From: Chrysomallon squamiferum
Lineage: Eukaryota; Mollusca; Gastropoda; Neomphalida; Peltospiridae
Direction: 5' to 3'
Length of the DNA: 64,000 nt
Assembly (NCBI GenBank): GCA_012295275.1
Contig: CM022666.1
Coordinates: 10,633,002-10,697,001, forward strand
Part shown: piece after piece, positions 25,761 to 39,700 of the stretch
Position numbering within the stretch: position 1 is the first letter of the stretch
Layout: each line of letters opens with the position of its first letter
Position numbers and translations under genes: made by a program
The notes under the pieces: generated by a model
What the model saw: only the letters and a program-made list of their open reading frames with translations
Databases searched by the model: none
What the model was told of the DNA's origin: nothing

Positions 25761-28078
25761 GTGCAAAGAAACGTTTCGTAACTTCCACAAACAAAATTAA
25801 AATACTTTAGTCATTTTATTTTTCTTATAGTTTCTTTCTCTTTGTCTTCTTGTTTTTCAAATCTTTTTTCTTTTTCTATTTTTCGTTATTTTAAATCAAT
25901 GTAAAATGGTAATAAAATTTGATTGATTCAAATAAAATAACATTTCCAGAATTAATAGAAAAATATTTAGTATCAGTTTTATATCTTCAATCTGACACTT
26001 GAATATATTACATATCAAGTAGATATATACAGCTATATACCACATCTATACATTGAATTAAATCACACTTTAGTGAGTTAACAGCTGATAAACAAACCTG
26101 TACTTACATACTACATATATTACTTTTTATAAGTACCATCATATATTACTTTTTAAATCCATACAAAAATCTGAAAATATACATGTTATATATAAACGTA
26201 GATCAACAGTTTTTAAGGTAGTAAATCAACTTTTGAAAATATATGATTAAGCATATTTGAACTAGGTGGTAAATAAACCTGAGAAAATACACGTATATAT
26301 ATATCAAGTGCTTGTGACAACCTCAAAGTATTACATAGCACCATCTGTCACAAATTTGAAAAATTTCCAAGCCGTTAACAAACACATCCTCTGCAAAGTT
26401 TTCGTATTTCAGAATGAAGGAAAAACAAATAAACATATACAAATGTAAACTTCCTTTCTGTGAACAGTATATGCATACACACAAACACACAGGTGAGAAA
26501 GATCCTTGTTAGTTCAACTAATCCACTTGAGGTATGTGATTTGAAACCAGGTGATAAGAAATCTGAAGAGTTTATGACCCGAGACTTGAACTCGAGTAAA
26601 TTCCCATTGCTTTTAAATCTGCTTGTGAACACAAGTTAGACTACAGGTGTTGAAAATCTTGTCAGCAGTCTGCAATATACAGGTGTTACCTGCACCTCAC
26701 AAAAATAATGTTTTCGACTCCTCTGTATTTTACATTCACACACACTGTTGTACTGCTTGCTACCTCTGTAATGAGGTCAAAGTGATCGCATCAGTGACTC
26801 TAAACAATCAGGTCACACAACACCTTTACCCTACAGGTAACAATTATTTGAATTATCTCAGATATCTACTATTTCATTTATTTTTATAAACAAGTAATTA
26901 TTCAAATAATTATCTGTCATTTCACCTACAGATAACAAATATCATTCATATTCACACAAAATATATACATATATACACACACATATACACACACATATAT
27001 ACAAATATACAATACCTATACATACACACACAATTACTATTTATATACCTATACATACATACATACATACACACAATGCATATATGTACACAGACATACA
27101 AACACAAATGCATGATAAATTTGGTGAACAAGCAATGCATTTCTGTAAGAACAGTTATTAAGATTTGAAAATAGAATTCTTTTTTTAAATAATAATGTGA
27201 GAGGAAACACACAGCTCTCAGACTACTCTTATCATTTAGCAGCACAGGATCTTTTATATATACCTTCCCAGGACTGTAAGTATTTTGAAAAACCAGTTGT
27301 AAGGTATTAGCTGGAAAGGAGAGTAGGACAAAGACCACACTGTGGCTTGATTCCATGACCTCCAGATCATATTTTGTTCTGACCACTGACCTGTAACCTA
27401 GACCTACATAGGATGAAAGGTAAATTGTTTACATCCAGTATTTCCATTGATCTTTCAGAGATTCAGTCAGTGTTAATACCACTGAAGGTTAAAGTATATC
27501 TGTCATGGACATTCAATCCAGAAGCCTGGTTTATCTGCTTTGAGCTTTGTTTTATATCTTTGATCAGTGAATAGTTCACATAGAGATGAATGAAATTATT
27601 CTGGGGTGAATAAAATGAGAGGCAAAGAAAAGATGTTGCAAGTAGAAATTTACAACATATCCTATTTCCTGTTTACAAATGAAAGCTCTCTAATCAGTGT
27701 ATATCTTAGTTTGACATAGACGAATGTAAGAGGAATGCCAGAGATAAGAAAACAACACAGTGGTTCACTGACACAGACTGAGACAGATGTGCTGTCAATC
27801 TCTACAAGTCTTCTTTGGTTTAAAACACAGCTCTGTAATGATTCACCTTCAAGTGCTGTGACTGCTGTGTGGTAGGACTTTGTCAGTACTAGCTGCTATA
27901 CAGAACTAATTGGGAAGGAATAAGAGCAAACACTCATATCTCCTTTTTGTTGAAAGACATAAACAGTTTTAAAGTTTATGTTATAGGCATATCTGTATTT
28001 TGAATCATCATGATCAACAATTTTAAATGCCTACAGATAACTGAGATTACCATATTTATAAAAATTTAATAACATTAC

Positions 28079-28296
<218 letters not shown>

Positions 28297-31200
28297 CTGT
28301 CTCTTCCCTGTCTCCCACAAACAAACAAATAACTAAATAAATAAAATATATCAAGCATGTTTTACAAAATTAATGTTAACAACTGGATTGAATGAAACTT
28401 TCCAAAATAATAATCACTCTGATTTTTGAAAATCTGAATCATGATTAATATTAAAATCTGAGTATTTAGGAGGTAAATCCACCTGACTAGGTTTTCAGGC
28501 TTAATATAAAGAGCAGAAAGCCAGTTTGATAAGAGTAAGAAGGTAGTTACATTATTCTATTTCAAAATAAAGATAGCCTGTTTCTTTTTAATATTTACAC
28601 AAATCGCCACAAATATGCAGATTAAGTTCTATGTTTTCATTTTGTAATTTTTACCAAGATGATCTGAAGATTTCTCAGAAAAATTGTTTTCCATGCCAGC
28701 AATAAAGTAATGTTGTAAAAGCAAACAAAATATCCTATTTCAAACTAAGCAAATATTTTGTTGATAAGAATACTGAAATAGCATTCTTCAATTCTGATAT
28801 CAGTGATGTATAACAAAGAATATCTGTGTGTACATAAATCATGTTTGTAATAATGATATGTTTGTTTCTAAATTAACAACACATGTATACATTCAGTTAA
28901 TACCAATTCTCATGAACAAATATACACATACCAAACACAACAAAAATATAGGCATACAAAATAAAATTAATTAAACATATACAATATATATTTAAAAATA
29001 AATAACAATTGCCATACACACTTGTTTCAAGTATTAGGCAGTGGCAGCGAAAATTATGTGAACTTTATGTTTGTGTTTTCCATGTGTGTCACATACCTGA
29101 TATAATGCACAAAAACCTATTCTTCAAACACATGCATAGACACACACACACACACACACAAATTCAAACACAAGTATCATATATATATACACATAGAGAG
29201 ATATACACTCTTAAAATTATACACATTCACAATTTATATTCAAACATTCAGACTCATCTACTCAGACAAATAAACACACACACACACACACATCATACAT
29301 TCAAATGCACATATATGACATGATATAACCACATATACATCTACACACATTATAGACAAGAGAAAAATGAGACATACACAAAATATACTGCACACTTGCT
29401 AGTCAGTAATAAATGGAAGCTTGAGTGAGTTATCTTGTGATCTATGTGTGTCTGTGTCCGCTCTGACACACTAATCTCTGCTGTATGTCTAATGAATGAA
29501 TTCTTCACCCATTTTTCTTTAACAAGCTGAACAAAACCAAGAAATACAGTGATTTAGTGCATGTGTATCCAGTAAGGGAGGTTAAAGAAACAACCAATGG
29601 CAATGGGAGTAGTGGTTTAATGGTGAAAACAGCTGTCAATATATTTTGGTGTGGATGTGTGATGTACTGGATATTACACTCTGGCTATCCACTATTTGAA
29701 TAATGACCAGATACTGTTCCTGTTCGAGAAATATTTGTTTACTATAGTTTATCTATAATAACTTTAATTATTTTTAATTTACTTGACTATAAACACACAC
29801 ATACACACACAAAATATACACAGAAATAAACAGAATTACACAAACACACACACACACACACACACAAGTCTTTATATCATTTAATTTTAAATGCAACAGT
29901 ATGTCCACTACCCCTTATTCCAGAAAGGGATAACAAAAAATGAACTGGCATGAACAAATAAAAACAAAGAATTTGGTAATACATGAAGTATATTGCCCGT
30001 CAGTTGTGTTATTACAACATAACAGAAAACTGTACAAGAATTGCTAACTGAAATAAATGTCAAAAAAATATCTAAACATAATTGCTAATAGATTACCCAG
30101 TTTCTTTTCCTATGATGTATAGGTCATTTCTGTTGCCTAGCAACAAGTCTGGTAATGATGCAATAACCTCTTATGTTTTGTTTTAGTGGAACTGGAAAAT
30201 TCCCATAAGAAAATATCCTGAACAATGTCTATCATAAATACAAAAATGGCAGCCACTATTTATGTTCACAATATCCATAACATTATCTTCTTTTACAGTC
30301 TAAATTTTTAATTTAGTGTAAATATCTCTCATTTTTATTTAGTTTTTTCTTGTTGTTGCTGTTGTTGTTATTTTTACACTATTCTGAAAAAATGCAAATT
30401 CAATTTATCATTCACAATTCTATGATGGATGAAAATCACTCACCCTATACATACCTATAACCAAATCATGTGACACCATGTCCTGGTATGAGTGTTACAG
30501 ACAGACAAAATTAGAACCTATTTACAGTGATTAATCAACTTAGTTATTGGCTGACAAATATCTGGTCAGCTAAGACAGACATGATGAAGATTTAGACTTA
30601 GAGATAAAGTATCATCATTAAGTAAATTCTAGTCACAGCTTAATTATAAAACACACACACACACACAAACACTCATACAAATTCAAGGATATTAACACAC
30701 TGGTCTTCTAAAAGTAATAAATATCATTTCTATTTGTATTTTAATTAATGAATATATTTATTTATCTTGTGATATTAAAATTCATTCACTTAACTATTAA
30801 AAACTAATTTTACTTCACTTTATTACTCTCAGTACTTTATTAAGGGGTGGAAAAATAAAAAGGAAAATAAAAGATAAAAAAGAACAAAAGGACAAAAAGA
30901 ACAATAAGTTAGAAACAGAAACTATAAATGATATAACATATGTTTAAAGTGGAGAAAGCATTTTACGAATTATAATACAGACTAAGAATCCTTTATCTGA
31001 AATGCTTTAGATGGGAAATATTTTGTTTTTCAGAATTTTTCTGTATAAGATCTAAGTTTAAAAACAAATTCCATCTACATTTCAGGATTATTTTATGTAA
31101 TATTTTTAATAATTTTGTATAAAGTATACATACAAACATATATACAAACATATAATGTATGCAAAATATAAATAAAAAAAGTTTAAAGTTCTTGCTGTAA

Positions 31201-31384
31201 CTTGTAACATTTCCAATGAGTAAAAGAGGGGTGGAGAAGGGTGATGACCTCAGAGTGAAAATTATGCACAGAAATAGTTAGGCAAACACAACTAATACTG
31301 GCAGACTCAAGAAAATCCTTTTAGTGAGCCTACTGCTCCAGTGTGTGTACACAGAGTAATCCTGGAAAACACAGATATCACGAG

Positions 31385-31945
31385 TGAAACATTCTAAACT
31401 ACAAATATTACTAACAAACCAACTTGTTGAACCATTTCAAGTCACTAATAAGTATTGCTAACAAATTAACTATTAAAAATAGTGAAACTTTGCAAATCAT
31501 TAATATATACATTACTAACAACATGTCATAATCATAAATTGTGGAGAAATTTGTAAAATAATGCTAACATTAGTAACACACTAGTAAATATTATATTACT
31601 AAAACTTGTGAAACATTTCAAGTAACAGTAGTAATAGAAATATTTGACTAATATTTTTACTAAAATTACAATCAATATACAAATGATAGAGAAATATTTT
31701 ATATAGCTAATAAAAGTATTACTAACTAGTAAAAACCATACAACGAAAAACCAGTGAAGCCTTTAAAATATGTGATAGCAGTTTTACTGACAAACTAACG
31801 TGAATAATCATAATATACTCAAAAATGTAAACAAGTATTAAGCATTTTAAAAACTGGCACTGATTTTATGCATATAATTATAATGTAATCAGAAGTGTTG
31901 AAGATGTAGATGAAATAGTTTAAACAATAAATACTAACAAACTAA
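31385..31945. repeat. Degenerate 65-70 bp tandem repeat
   Basis: Copies of TATTACTAACAAACTAACT followed by a GTGAAACATTTCAAGTCACTAATAA-like part recur, for example near 31,406, 31,455, 31,512, 31,605, 31,718, 31,790 and 31,930, with clear decay. Confidence 0.55.
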
Positions 31946-32116
31946 CAAGCTGCAAAAATTCAATATGAATGAGTATACACATATATGTAGACATACAAAC
32001 ATGCACACTCAAACACTCTTAATAGTGAAAAAGAAATGACTGCAAAATGTTAGTCGTGTGATAGATATTTACATAAAGAATGGATGACTGATATAATTTT
32101 AAAATATACAACTTAC

Positions 32117-35100
32117 TTCATCTGAAGACTTTTCCCAGAAAGCTTTTCTGCCAGTGTAGACATCTGAAGTTTGTCCTACATCTTTAACTGAATGTTCATA
32201 TTCCACTTGAGATGATGAAACTGTAGCATTGTCCATACCACTGTTATCTCTCATTGAATTCTGTAGTAATGATGTTGTCATTTTCACCCTTTGAATGACA
32301 TCATCTTTTATCTTCATATTCCTCTTCATTGCAGTACTATCTTTCTTTGCAACAACAGTTTGCTTCTTTGATGTGATACAATCTTTCTTTGATGTGACAG
32401 TATCCTTCTTGGTACTGACAATATCCTTCTCTGATGTAGCTGTATCGTTCTTTCTTGTGAAAGTATCCTTTATTGCATTCACAGTATCCTTGTCTTCCAC
32501 ATTATTTCTTACATCTTTTACTGGTGGGTAATCAATATCTTTCACTTTTACACAAATATCCTTGTTACCTTCAGTTGTTTCCATAATGGCAATTTCCTGG
32601 TAAGATCCAATGTTATCATCTTGAGAACTGTTCTGACTTAAATCGTCACTGTTTTCTGAATCTCCAATAAAGAAAGTGACAGTCTGACCCAGGCTGGCAG
32701 TTTCAGCACCAGAACACCAGCTGTCACAGTTGCTTTCACTACAAGTCACATTTTCCCTGACTTCCACAAGTGGAACCACCATGGAATCCAACCCTGGCTT
32801 CTCGCCGTCTTGTAAACTTATTGCACGCTCTTCAGTGACCTCGTTTTGCTTGACCTGATTAAAACATTCCTCACTGCTGCCTTCAATTACTGAAATAACT
32901 TCTGTAAGACGTTCTTGGCGGTTTCGCATGACATCAGCTGTTACCATGTTGTTGTTATCGTTGTGTACAAAATGTGAAACTTGAACCAGCTCATCGGACA
33001 GCGAGTTCTCCAGTTTAGTTTTATCCATGTTGGTAAGTTTGGTGCCAACAGAGACGTTGTTTTTAACCTCGGAAAACTGTTTAACTGTTTCTTTCTCAAG
33101 CACGTCATGGTTCCGGTTTTCATTTTCACTGTCATAACGAGTATGTAAAACATCCACAATATCGTCTTGTACGTTGACGACGTTAACGCTGACACTGCTG
33201 TCGAGGCTGTCATCTGCTTTATTAATATTACATTCTTCTTTGGTTTCGATATTTTCGTCTTTATTGTACACCTCTTTATCAACGTTTTCAGCCTGTGTAC
33301 TTGGAACAGTAATGACATCATCTTCGATGACAATGTCGTCTGCACTACTCTCTTCGTGTATAACCAGCTCTGAATGCGCCCATGCACTGTCGCAACTGCT
33401 CACACTTCCCGTAGATTTTTTGTCGCCTTTACTTTGCGTATTGTCAATTACATCATCAACCGTTTTCAGAGAAATCGTAAACATTTCATAACTTTCCCGT
33501 GTTTTATTGTTGGAACTGGGGTCATTCGGTTCATGAAACTGGTTTTGGTTTGAAACAATTTCAGTTTCCAGGGAAACGACATCATGAGGATCCAAATGTG
33601 TTTTATCACATGTGATCACCTTTCCGTCGTTTTCATTACAGTAAATTATATTTTTATTTTCATTATTTAAATTATCTGCAGCTTCTTCAAAAGTATTGCT
33701 AATGGTTTTCTCCTCTAGATTTTCTGAGATTTCGTTTGCTAATTCAATATTTAAACGATCTGAAACTTCATAATTTTTACTTTTAGCCATTATCTCATCA
33801 TTTTCTGAGATTTTATTAGCCGATTGCAAAATACATATTTCTTTCTGGCTCTCTCTTCCAGGCATCTCATCTTCATCTGTATTATTCGATGTAAAATCCG
33901 TCACGAAACACTGCTCAATGGTTTCAAACAACTCAACGTAAACAGTAGGTTCGCGCGGGATACCATTGTCCACTTCTCTTTGTTCGTTCAGTTCGGCCTG
34001 GTCACCTTTACTGTGGTGTCTTTCTTCATTATCACATGTGGTCATTATTAGGTTATTTGACTTCAGGTCAGTTTCCGGCTTATTTTCATCGTTCACTTCC
34101 ATATCGCGTTCTTTTTCTCCCACATTTTTAAAACTTTCTTCTTTGCGAGTTTCATTCTCGCCGAAAAATATTTTCTTCCAGATTCCGTCTTCGTATTTCC
34201 ACTGATAGCGACGTCGCTGCTGAGTAGGCGAACTAACGTCGGCGACATTCTCCGTTACGCTGAGTTTTCTCGTCAGGTTTGTTTTGATTTCTGCGATTCG
34301 CTTGTTGTCAACATGTTTTTCGTTTTCTCTGGTTTGTTCACTTCGCTGGCTCAGCTTTACCACTTTCTCACGATAATCTTCCACCGCTTCCTTGATGTTT
34401 ACCAAACCAGCAACTTTATTTTTAATTTCTTCTTTTTTCACTTCATCCGTCTTCCCAAGTAATTTCTGCTTTACCGTCTGCCAACGAAACAGCGAGCTTG
34501 TCCCCTGTGATCGTTTCAGTCCAGGCTTTGACACTGTCTGAATGGGGTCGGTCACTGGGGGCGGTTTCTCACATCGAGGTGACACACTGGGGTCGTGAAC
34601 GGCTGACGGGCAGGAGTCTGTTCCAGGCGCTGTTTGTTTTGTTAAGACTTCCAAACGGCGGGAAAACTCGTCAACACTGAGGTCTGCTTGAGAAACAGAG
34701 GTCCTTTCTTCGTTACTGTTACTGCCTTTCTCTTTAAGGCTTTCAGTCTTTTCCGCATTGCTAATTCGGTGCGTTAATGAGCTTTGATCATCAAGGAAAA
34801 CGTTCTCTTTAAAGTTTTTCTCAGATTCATTTAGTATCAATGTTACTGAGGTTTTGTCCGTGTTTTCATCAACCGAATTATGATTGCCGCCCAGAAAATA
34901 TTCATTGTTTTGACTATCACACAAAACGTGAAGTGTCACAACTTCGGCAGTTTCTGAGCCATTTTCTTTACTGTTTAAACTTACTCTTGTGACATTTTCA
35001 CAGTTACCATTCACTTGCTCAGATCCATCAATCGCTAATCCAGAAATAACAGTTTCAGGTTTATTTATATTTTGTTCGTTGTTTAAACTTTCATCACGTA

Positions 35101-36778
35101 CTCTGACAACGTTTTCATCTTTGGCTATCACCTCTTCAGTGCTTACCGTTTTACAACTATCCAATTCACTGTCGACTTGTGCAGTTTTGTCATTTTCCAC
35201 TTTAATGTCGACATTTTCCAGCTCTTTGTTAACAGTTTTTGATTCAAAACTTTCAGTTAAATTTGCTACCGTTTGTACATTAACATCGCCACTTTCAGTA
35301 CAGACACTGTCACTTTCATTAGAGGCAGTTAAAAAGTTACTGTTGACAATAGACCGATCTTCACTGCCGTCATTATCAAACTGAACAGTAACCGGCTTAC
35401 AAATGACACTTTCCTGTTCACTATTAACATATTGATTGTCGACGGTTTCGTGTTCACTGTTGACAATTTGACTTTCTCTGTCTGCATTATCTGTTAAATA
35501 ATGTGGGTGTGGTTGGTTCAATTTAACAGTATCCTCAACGATTTTATCACTATTTTCTGAAAGTTTCAATTCTTTATTAACTTCAAACAATCTTTTATTG
35601 ATAGTTCCTTCTCTGGTTTCTTTGTGAACACTAGAGGATTGTGGGATACATTTTGACTGCATTCGGGCCTCGAACGATTTACGTACCGAAGGATCTTTCA
35701 AAAATTCTGATTTGTGTACTGGTCTAAAACTATGTATTCGTTCTTTAGTTATCACTTCCTTCGTAACCGTTCCCTTAGTTACGGTAGCTTTTGTAATTTC
35801 AGTTTCTTTCTTTGACTCGAATTTTGAAAGAGAATATCTAATTTTTCGAGCCTGCTGAAATTTCTTGTTGGGTTTTGGTGCAACTGAGGGAATAGTTTTT
35901 GTCTGTTCAGTGGGTGGGCGTGGTTTCTCCACTGTAATGGTTATGATTTCCTCATAATTATCCCCAACACTGTGCCCCACTGCAGACTCTGACTCAACAG
36001 TGGTATCCGTTTCTCTCTCTGACAGTTGTGTTCGTGGAAATATAATAATAGTATTTTCACTAACTGTAGACGGTTCTCTGCAAGTTTTGTCAGATTTTGT
36101 TTCTGGGATGTCGACATTTTTAATTGAATCGCTTGACGAAATGTTAAAATATTCAGTTACAACTTTTACACTTTCATCTTTCGAGTATGTCGTGATTTTT
36201 GTTTCTGTTCTATACGGTATTTCCTCATACTGCACAGTATTGTTTACAGACTGTTGTGCGTTACCGCATACTATCTGTTGAACGTTCCTGCATACCGTGT
36301 GATGTACATTACTGCATACCGTATGCTGAACTTTGCCGGATATCGTTTGTTGTACATTACCTAATGCAATGGATGAGCGTTCACTGTTGATCAGTGGTAT
36401 ATCATTGAAAATGAGTTTTGTTTCTCTTTCACTGTCCGGAATTTCAAGAGCAATTACATCACTGTGTTTGTCAACAAACGAAAATTCAGTGTTACTTTTC
36501 AAGACCCTCGTTGCTTGGTTTCCATTATCACCACTGTTGCAGATGTTTTCATTTTCGCTAATTAGCTCTTGCGGAACATCCTTGGCTAGTAATTGGTGTG
36601 GAACACTGTTAATGAATGAATGAAACTTACCGCCCCCTCTATCCAACACAGGTATTTCCTGCTGCCCCTCATTTAGCATGTAGCTGGTCGCTGTTTTTTC
36701 TTCTGGCCCGTCGCATTTAGCTGCATCCATGTTCCACGGTTTTCCATCACTTGTTCCGTCTGTTTCATTTAACTTCAC
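32117..36778 (-). CDS. Giant unrecognised gene, second half of the large coding region (about 1,554 codons)
   Basis: This long minus-strand frame ends in a strong phase-0 donor (GATGAA|gtaagt). Its frame is open upstream to about 36,931, overlapping the end of the previous reading frame by about 145 nt. The first good ATG is at about 36,729 (aacATGG, strong context). The protein is acidic and rich in Asn, Glu, Val, Thr and Ser, with no recognised domain. A more ordered patch near the middle has SLFRWQTVKQKLLGK, then a Lys/Glu-rich stretch likely to be helical, then RRRYQWKYEDGIWKKIFFGE. Nine-residue repeats (xNVQHTVCx type) lie near the N-terminus and eight-residue repeats (KDTVTSKK type) near the C-terminus. 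The codon pattern is consistently coding. I read it as the continuation of the upstream frame after a one-base discrepancy, or else as a separately initiated product. Confidence 0.75.
32326..32497 (-). repeat. In-frame eight-residue repeat (KDTVTSKK type)
   Basis: Seven to eight 24-nt units encode variants such as KDTVNAI, KDTFTRKN, KDIVSTK, KDTVTSK, KDCITSK, KQTVVAK and KDSTAMK near the C-terminal end of the second large frame. Confidence 0.8.
36229..36364 (-). repeat. In-frame nine-residue repeat (NVQHTVCGN type)
   Basis: Five to six 27-nt units encode QQTISGKV, QHTVCSNV, HHTVCRNV, QQIVCGNA and QQSVNNTV, unusually cysteine-containing for this protein. Confidence 0.8.
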
Positions 36779-36786
36779 TTTTAAAT

Positions 36787-39700
36787 TTAAAACTTTTTGT
36801 AATCCGATCTCGTAACACTTTCCCCGTCTTCTTGTTGTTCTTCGCTTTTGTCTGGCTGTTGTATGGGTTTCGTTTCTCTCATCATTTTTGCCAGCGAGTC
36901 ACTTTGAAAACTTTGAAAACTTCTAGTTTCCAGGCCTGAGTACTGCTGCTGGTGCTGGCCACAGCGTGACGATGTATCAGTGTATCTCGGTATCTGAAAG
37001 CCAGCTGGCTTCTGAAAACCTTGTATGGCCGGACCTTCATATATATGAGGCGTTTTATTTATTGAGGAGCTATCATTTTTATCAAAACATTCTGCTGTAT
37101 TATCGCGCTCGCTGGGCACGTTTAGCAGGGAAGCGATCTGCGGGTTTTTCTGCGAACTGGGTGAAGCCATCTTAAACTCACTGGTGGAATATTTTCGTGT
37201 ATCGTTTATGTCTGAATACAGTGATAATGTTCTGATTGCTTTATCTTCAGCACCCAATAACTGTCTTTTAGACTCAGCGGCGACCAGGCAACTATCTCCA
37301 GTCGAGTCTGAATGCTCGCTTTTTAAACGTGTTGAATCTGAAATATAATCGTTCTGAGAGAGAGAATTGCATGTTAAGATGACGCACCTTTCATCTGTTA
37401 CCACCCCTTCTCTTATTTCACTGTTCTCCTCCTGACAAATATCACTTGCATTTTGATTTATTTGTTTTGAAACAGCAAATTCCGAGGCGCTGCTTTTTAA
37501 CATCGAGGTAGTAACAATGGCTGTAACATTACTAGTAATAGACATTACATTACACACTTTGTTATTATCGGTAACATCATCTGTAACTGAAATTGCATTA
37601 TGATTAACATTTTTGCCTGTAACAACAGTAACACTATCGGTAACATCGGAAAGATAGTCTGTATCAGATGTTAATTTATTTGCAACATTGTCTGTAAATG
37701 GTTTTTCAATATCAATATTATTGTCTCTACTGATTCCTGCTTTATCATCCTCCTGAAATTGGGTGTATGATTTTTTATTTGATTTCAGATTAACTTCATC
37801 GTTTTTATTATCTTTGACCTTTACTACAGGCATTTTACTGAATTTCTTTGTAACTTTTTTCGAGTCACGAGATATATTTTGTTCTTGCATAAATCCTGGT
37901 TTTTGAAGTCTGGACGACTTCAGTATTTTTGTTCCAATTGCCTCGTGTGATTTTACATTAGAAACTGTCTGACCAGCCGAATTTTCCAGTTCAGTTTCTT
38001 TTTCGGTTTCATTTTTTATAACAATATGCTCTGACGCATTTTCAGCTGTTTTCACAACTGTAAACTTTGAGCCGTTATCTGATGTTTTTACCAATCTTGG
38101 CTTTGAATTATTATTTTCTGTTTTTACCAGTTTTGTCTTAGATGCAGATTTTTCTGTTTTAACCCATCTTGTTTTAGGTTTTGTATTTTCACTTTTTGAA
38201 ATTTTTGGTTTAGATCCAGTATTTTCCGTCTTTACCAGTTGTGATTTTGACGCATTATTTTCAGTTTTTGAAAGTCTGGATTTAGATCTATTCTTTTCTG
38301 AACTTGTGTTAGAAATTGTCTTTGAAACTTTTTTTATTTGTTTATCATTAACTGATTTGGGTTCCATTTTACATGAAATGTTTATACTGTCTTCTTCTCG
38401 CATGGCAACAGTTGTAGAAACAGCTTCAGTATAACTCTGATCATTCATCTTAAATTCATCTTTTTTGTTAGTCGTTTTGTTATCAGTTTTTACTTCAGTC
38501 ATGTCGCTAGTCGATTTACACTTTTCACCACTGCCTTCTACGACTTCATTTAATTTCACCGAATCACTTGGAGCTTTGCTGTCGTCAGAAATTTCGTTTT
38601 TTATAATCGACTCTTTATCTGACTTAGATTCGCAACTCTCGCTGTCAGACAGATGCTTTTCTGTGTTACTTACTTTACCAGAAACTTCTTGTTTATGCTT
38701 CCTGGGGATGGTGTCAATGTTGTGATGTTCATCTTTACGTTTCTGGTTAATATTTTCTTTACAATATTTTCCCTTCAGTGCCGGTTTCACAAAACGAGAC
38801 TTTTCCATTTTTGAATCAGTCATCACACAGGTCTGACTATCTCCTGGTTTTGTTTTTTCATTCACATCTACCCCAGCCCTCACAGTCAGATTAACAGTAG
38901 CTGTTTGTCTCTGCCATTTTAATGGTTTCGATTTATTTATTGCAGCTATCTCAGTTCTTGTTGTTGATTCGGAACCTTTACTCGATAATTTGGACAAACA
39001 AGATTTTTTGTTCCATTTTTGGGCTGGCCTGTCTCTAAAGCTGGAAGCAGAAGAAGAACAGCTTTTGATACTGTCTCTGTCCGACGTGGAACAAACTGAG
39101 GACCGTGGTGAGTCGGACAGACTTTTATTATCTCCTGGTGTGCTTGTTCTGCTCAGAGGCAAAGTCTGTTTTGTCAGTCTTTTACGTACAGGAGATTTTT
39201 GTAATGGCAGGTTGTTGGTTGCAGTTTTATTTTTAGTGACAGACACACACTTTTTCTGTAAACCGGCATTTTGTAAATCAGTATCAGTAGAGTGTAAATC
39301 AGTATGTTGTACAGACCTGTTGGGTTTACTTTGTTCTTTACGTTGTTCTTGTTTGTTCTTCATATGACTGGAGCATTCTGCAGTTTGTCGTGCTTGTGTG
39401 CTCGTTGCATTTTCACTCTCTGTACAGTTGATTTTAATTTCTTTTCTCTTAGATATGGACTCATTCCTGGGTATTCTTGTCTTCAGTTTGTTTGTAGCTG
39501 AAGAAACTGACCCACTGCATTCAGTCGACGTTGAAGTGTCAGAACTCTTCCTTTCACTTGAAGTTATTCCTGATCTAGAAACACGCGCAACTGTCTTTGT
39601 TTTCATCTCAGCAAATGTACGAGACATTGAAGGTGATTCACGTTTTTGTTTTCTTTCTAACAGTGGTGAAATATTAGTAGAAATGTCAGTTTCTGAAATG

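Noticed and set aside
26375-27386. Two minus-strand frames of 85 and 144 codons in the giant intron
   Set aside because: Their C-terminal halves are ACAT/CA repeats and no matching splice sites or recognisable sequence were seen.
36780-36800. Programmed -1 ribosomal frameshift joining the two giant frames
   Set aside because: The site TAC AAA AAG TTT TAA does not fit X XXY YYZ (C before AAA AAG) and no obvious downstream pseudoknot was seen. An indel or separate start is simpler.
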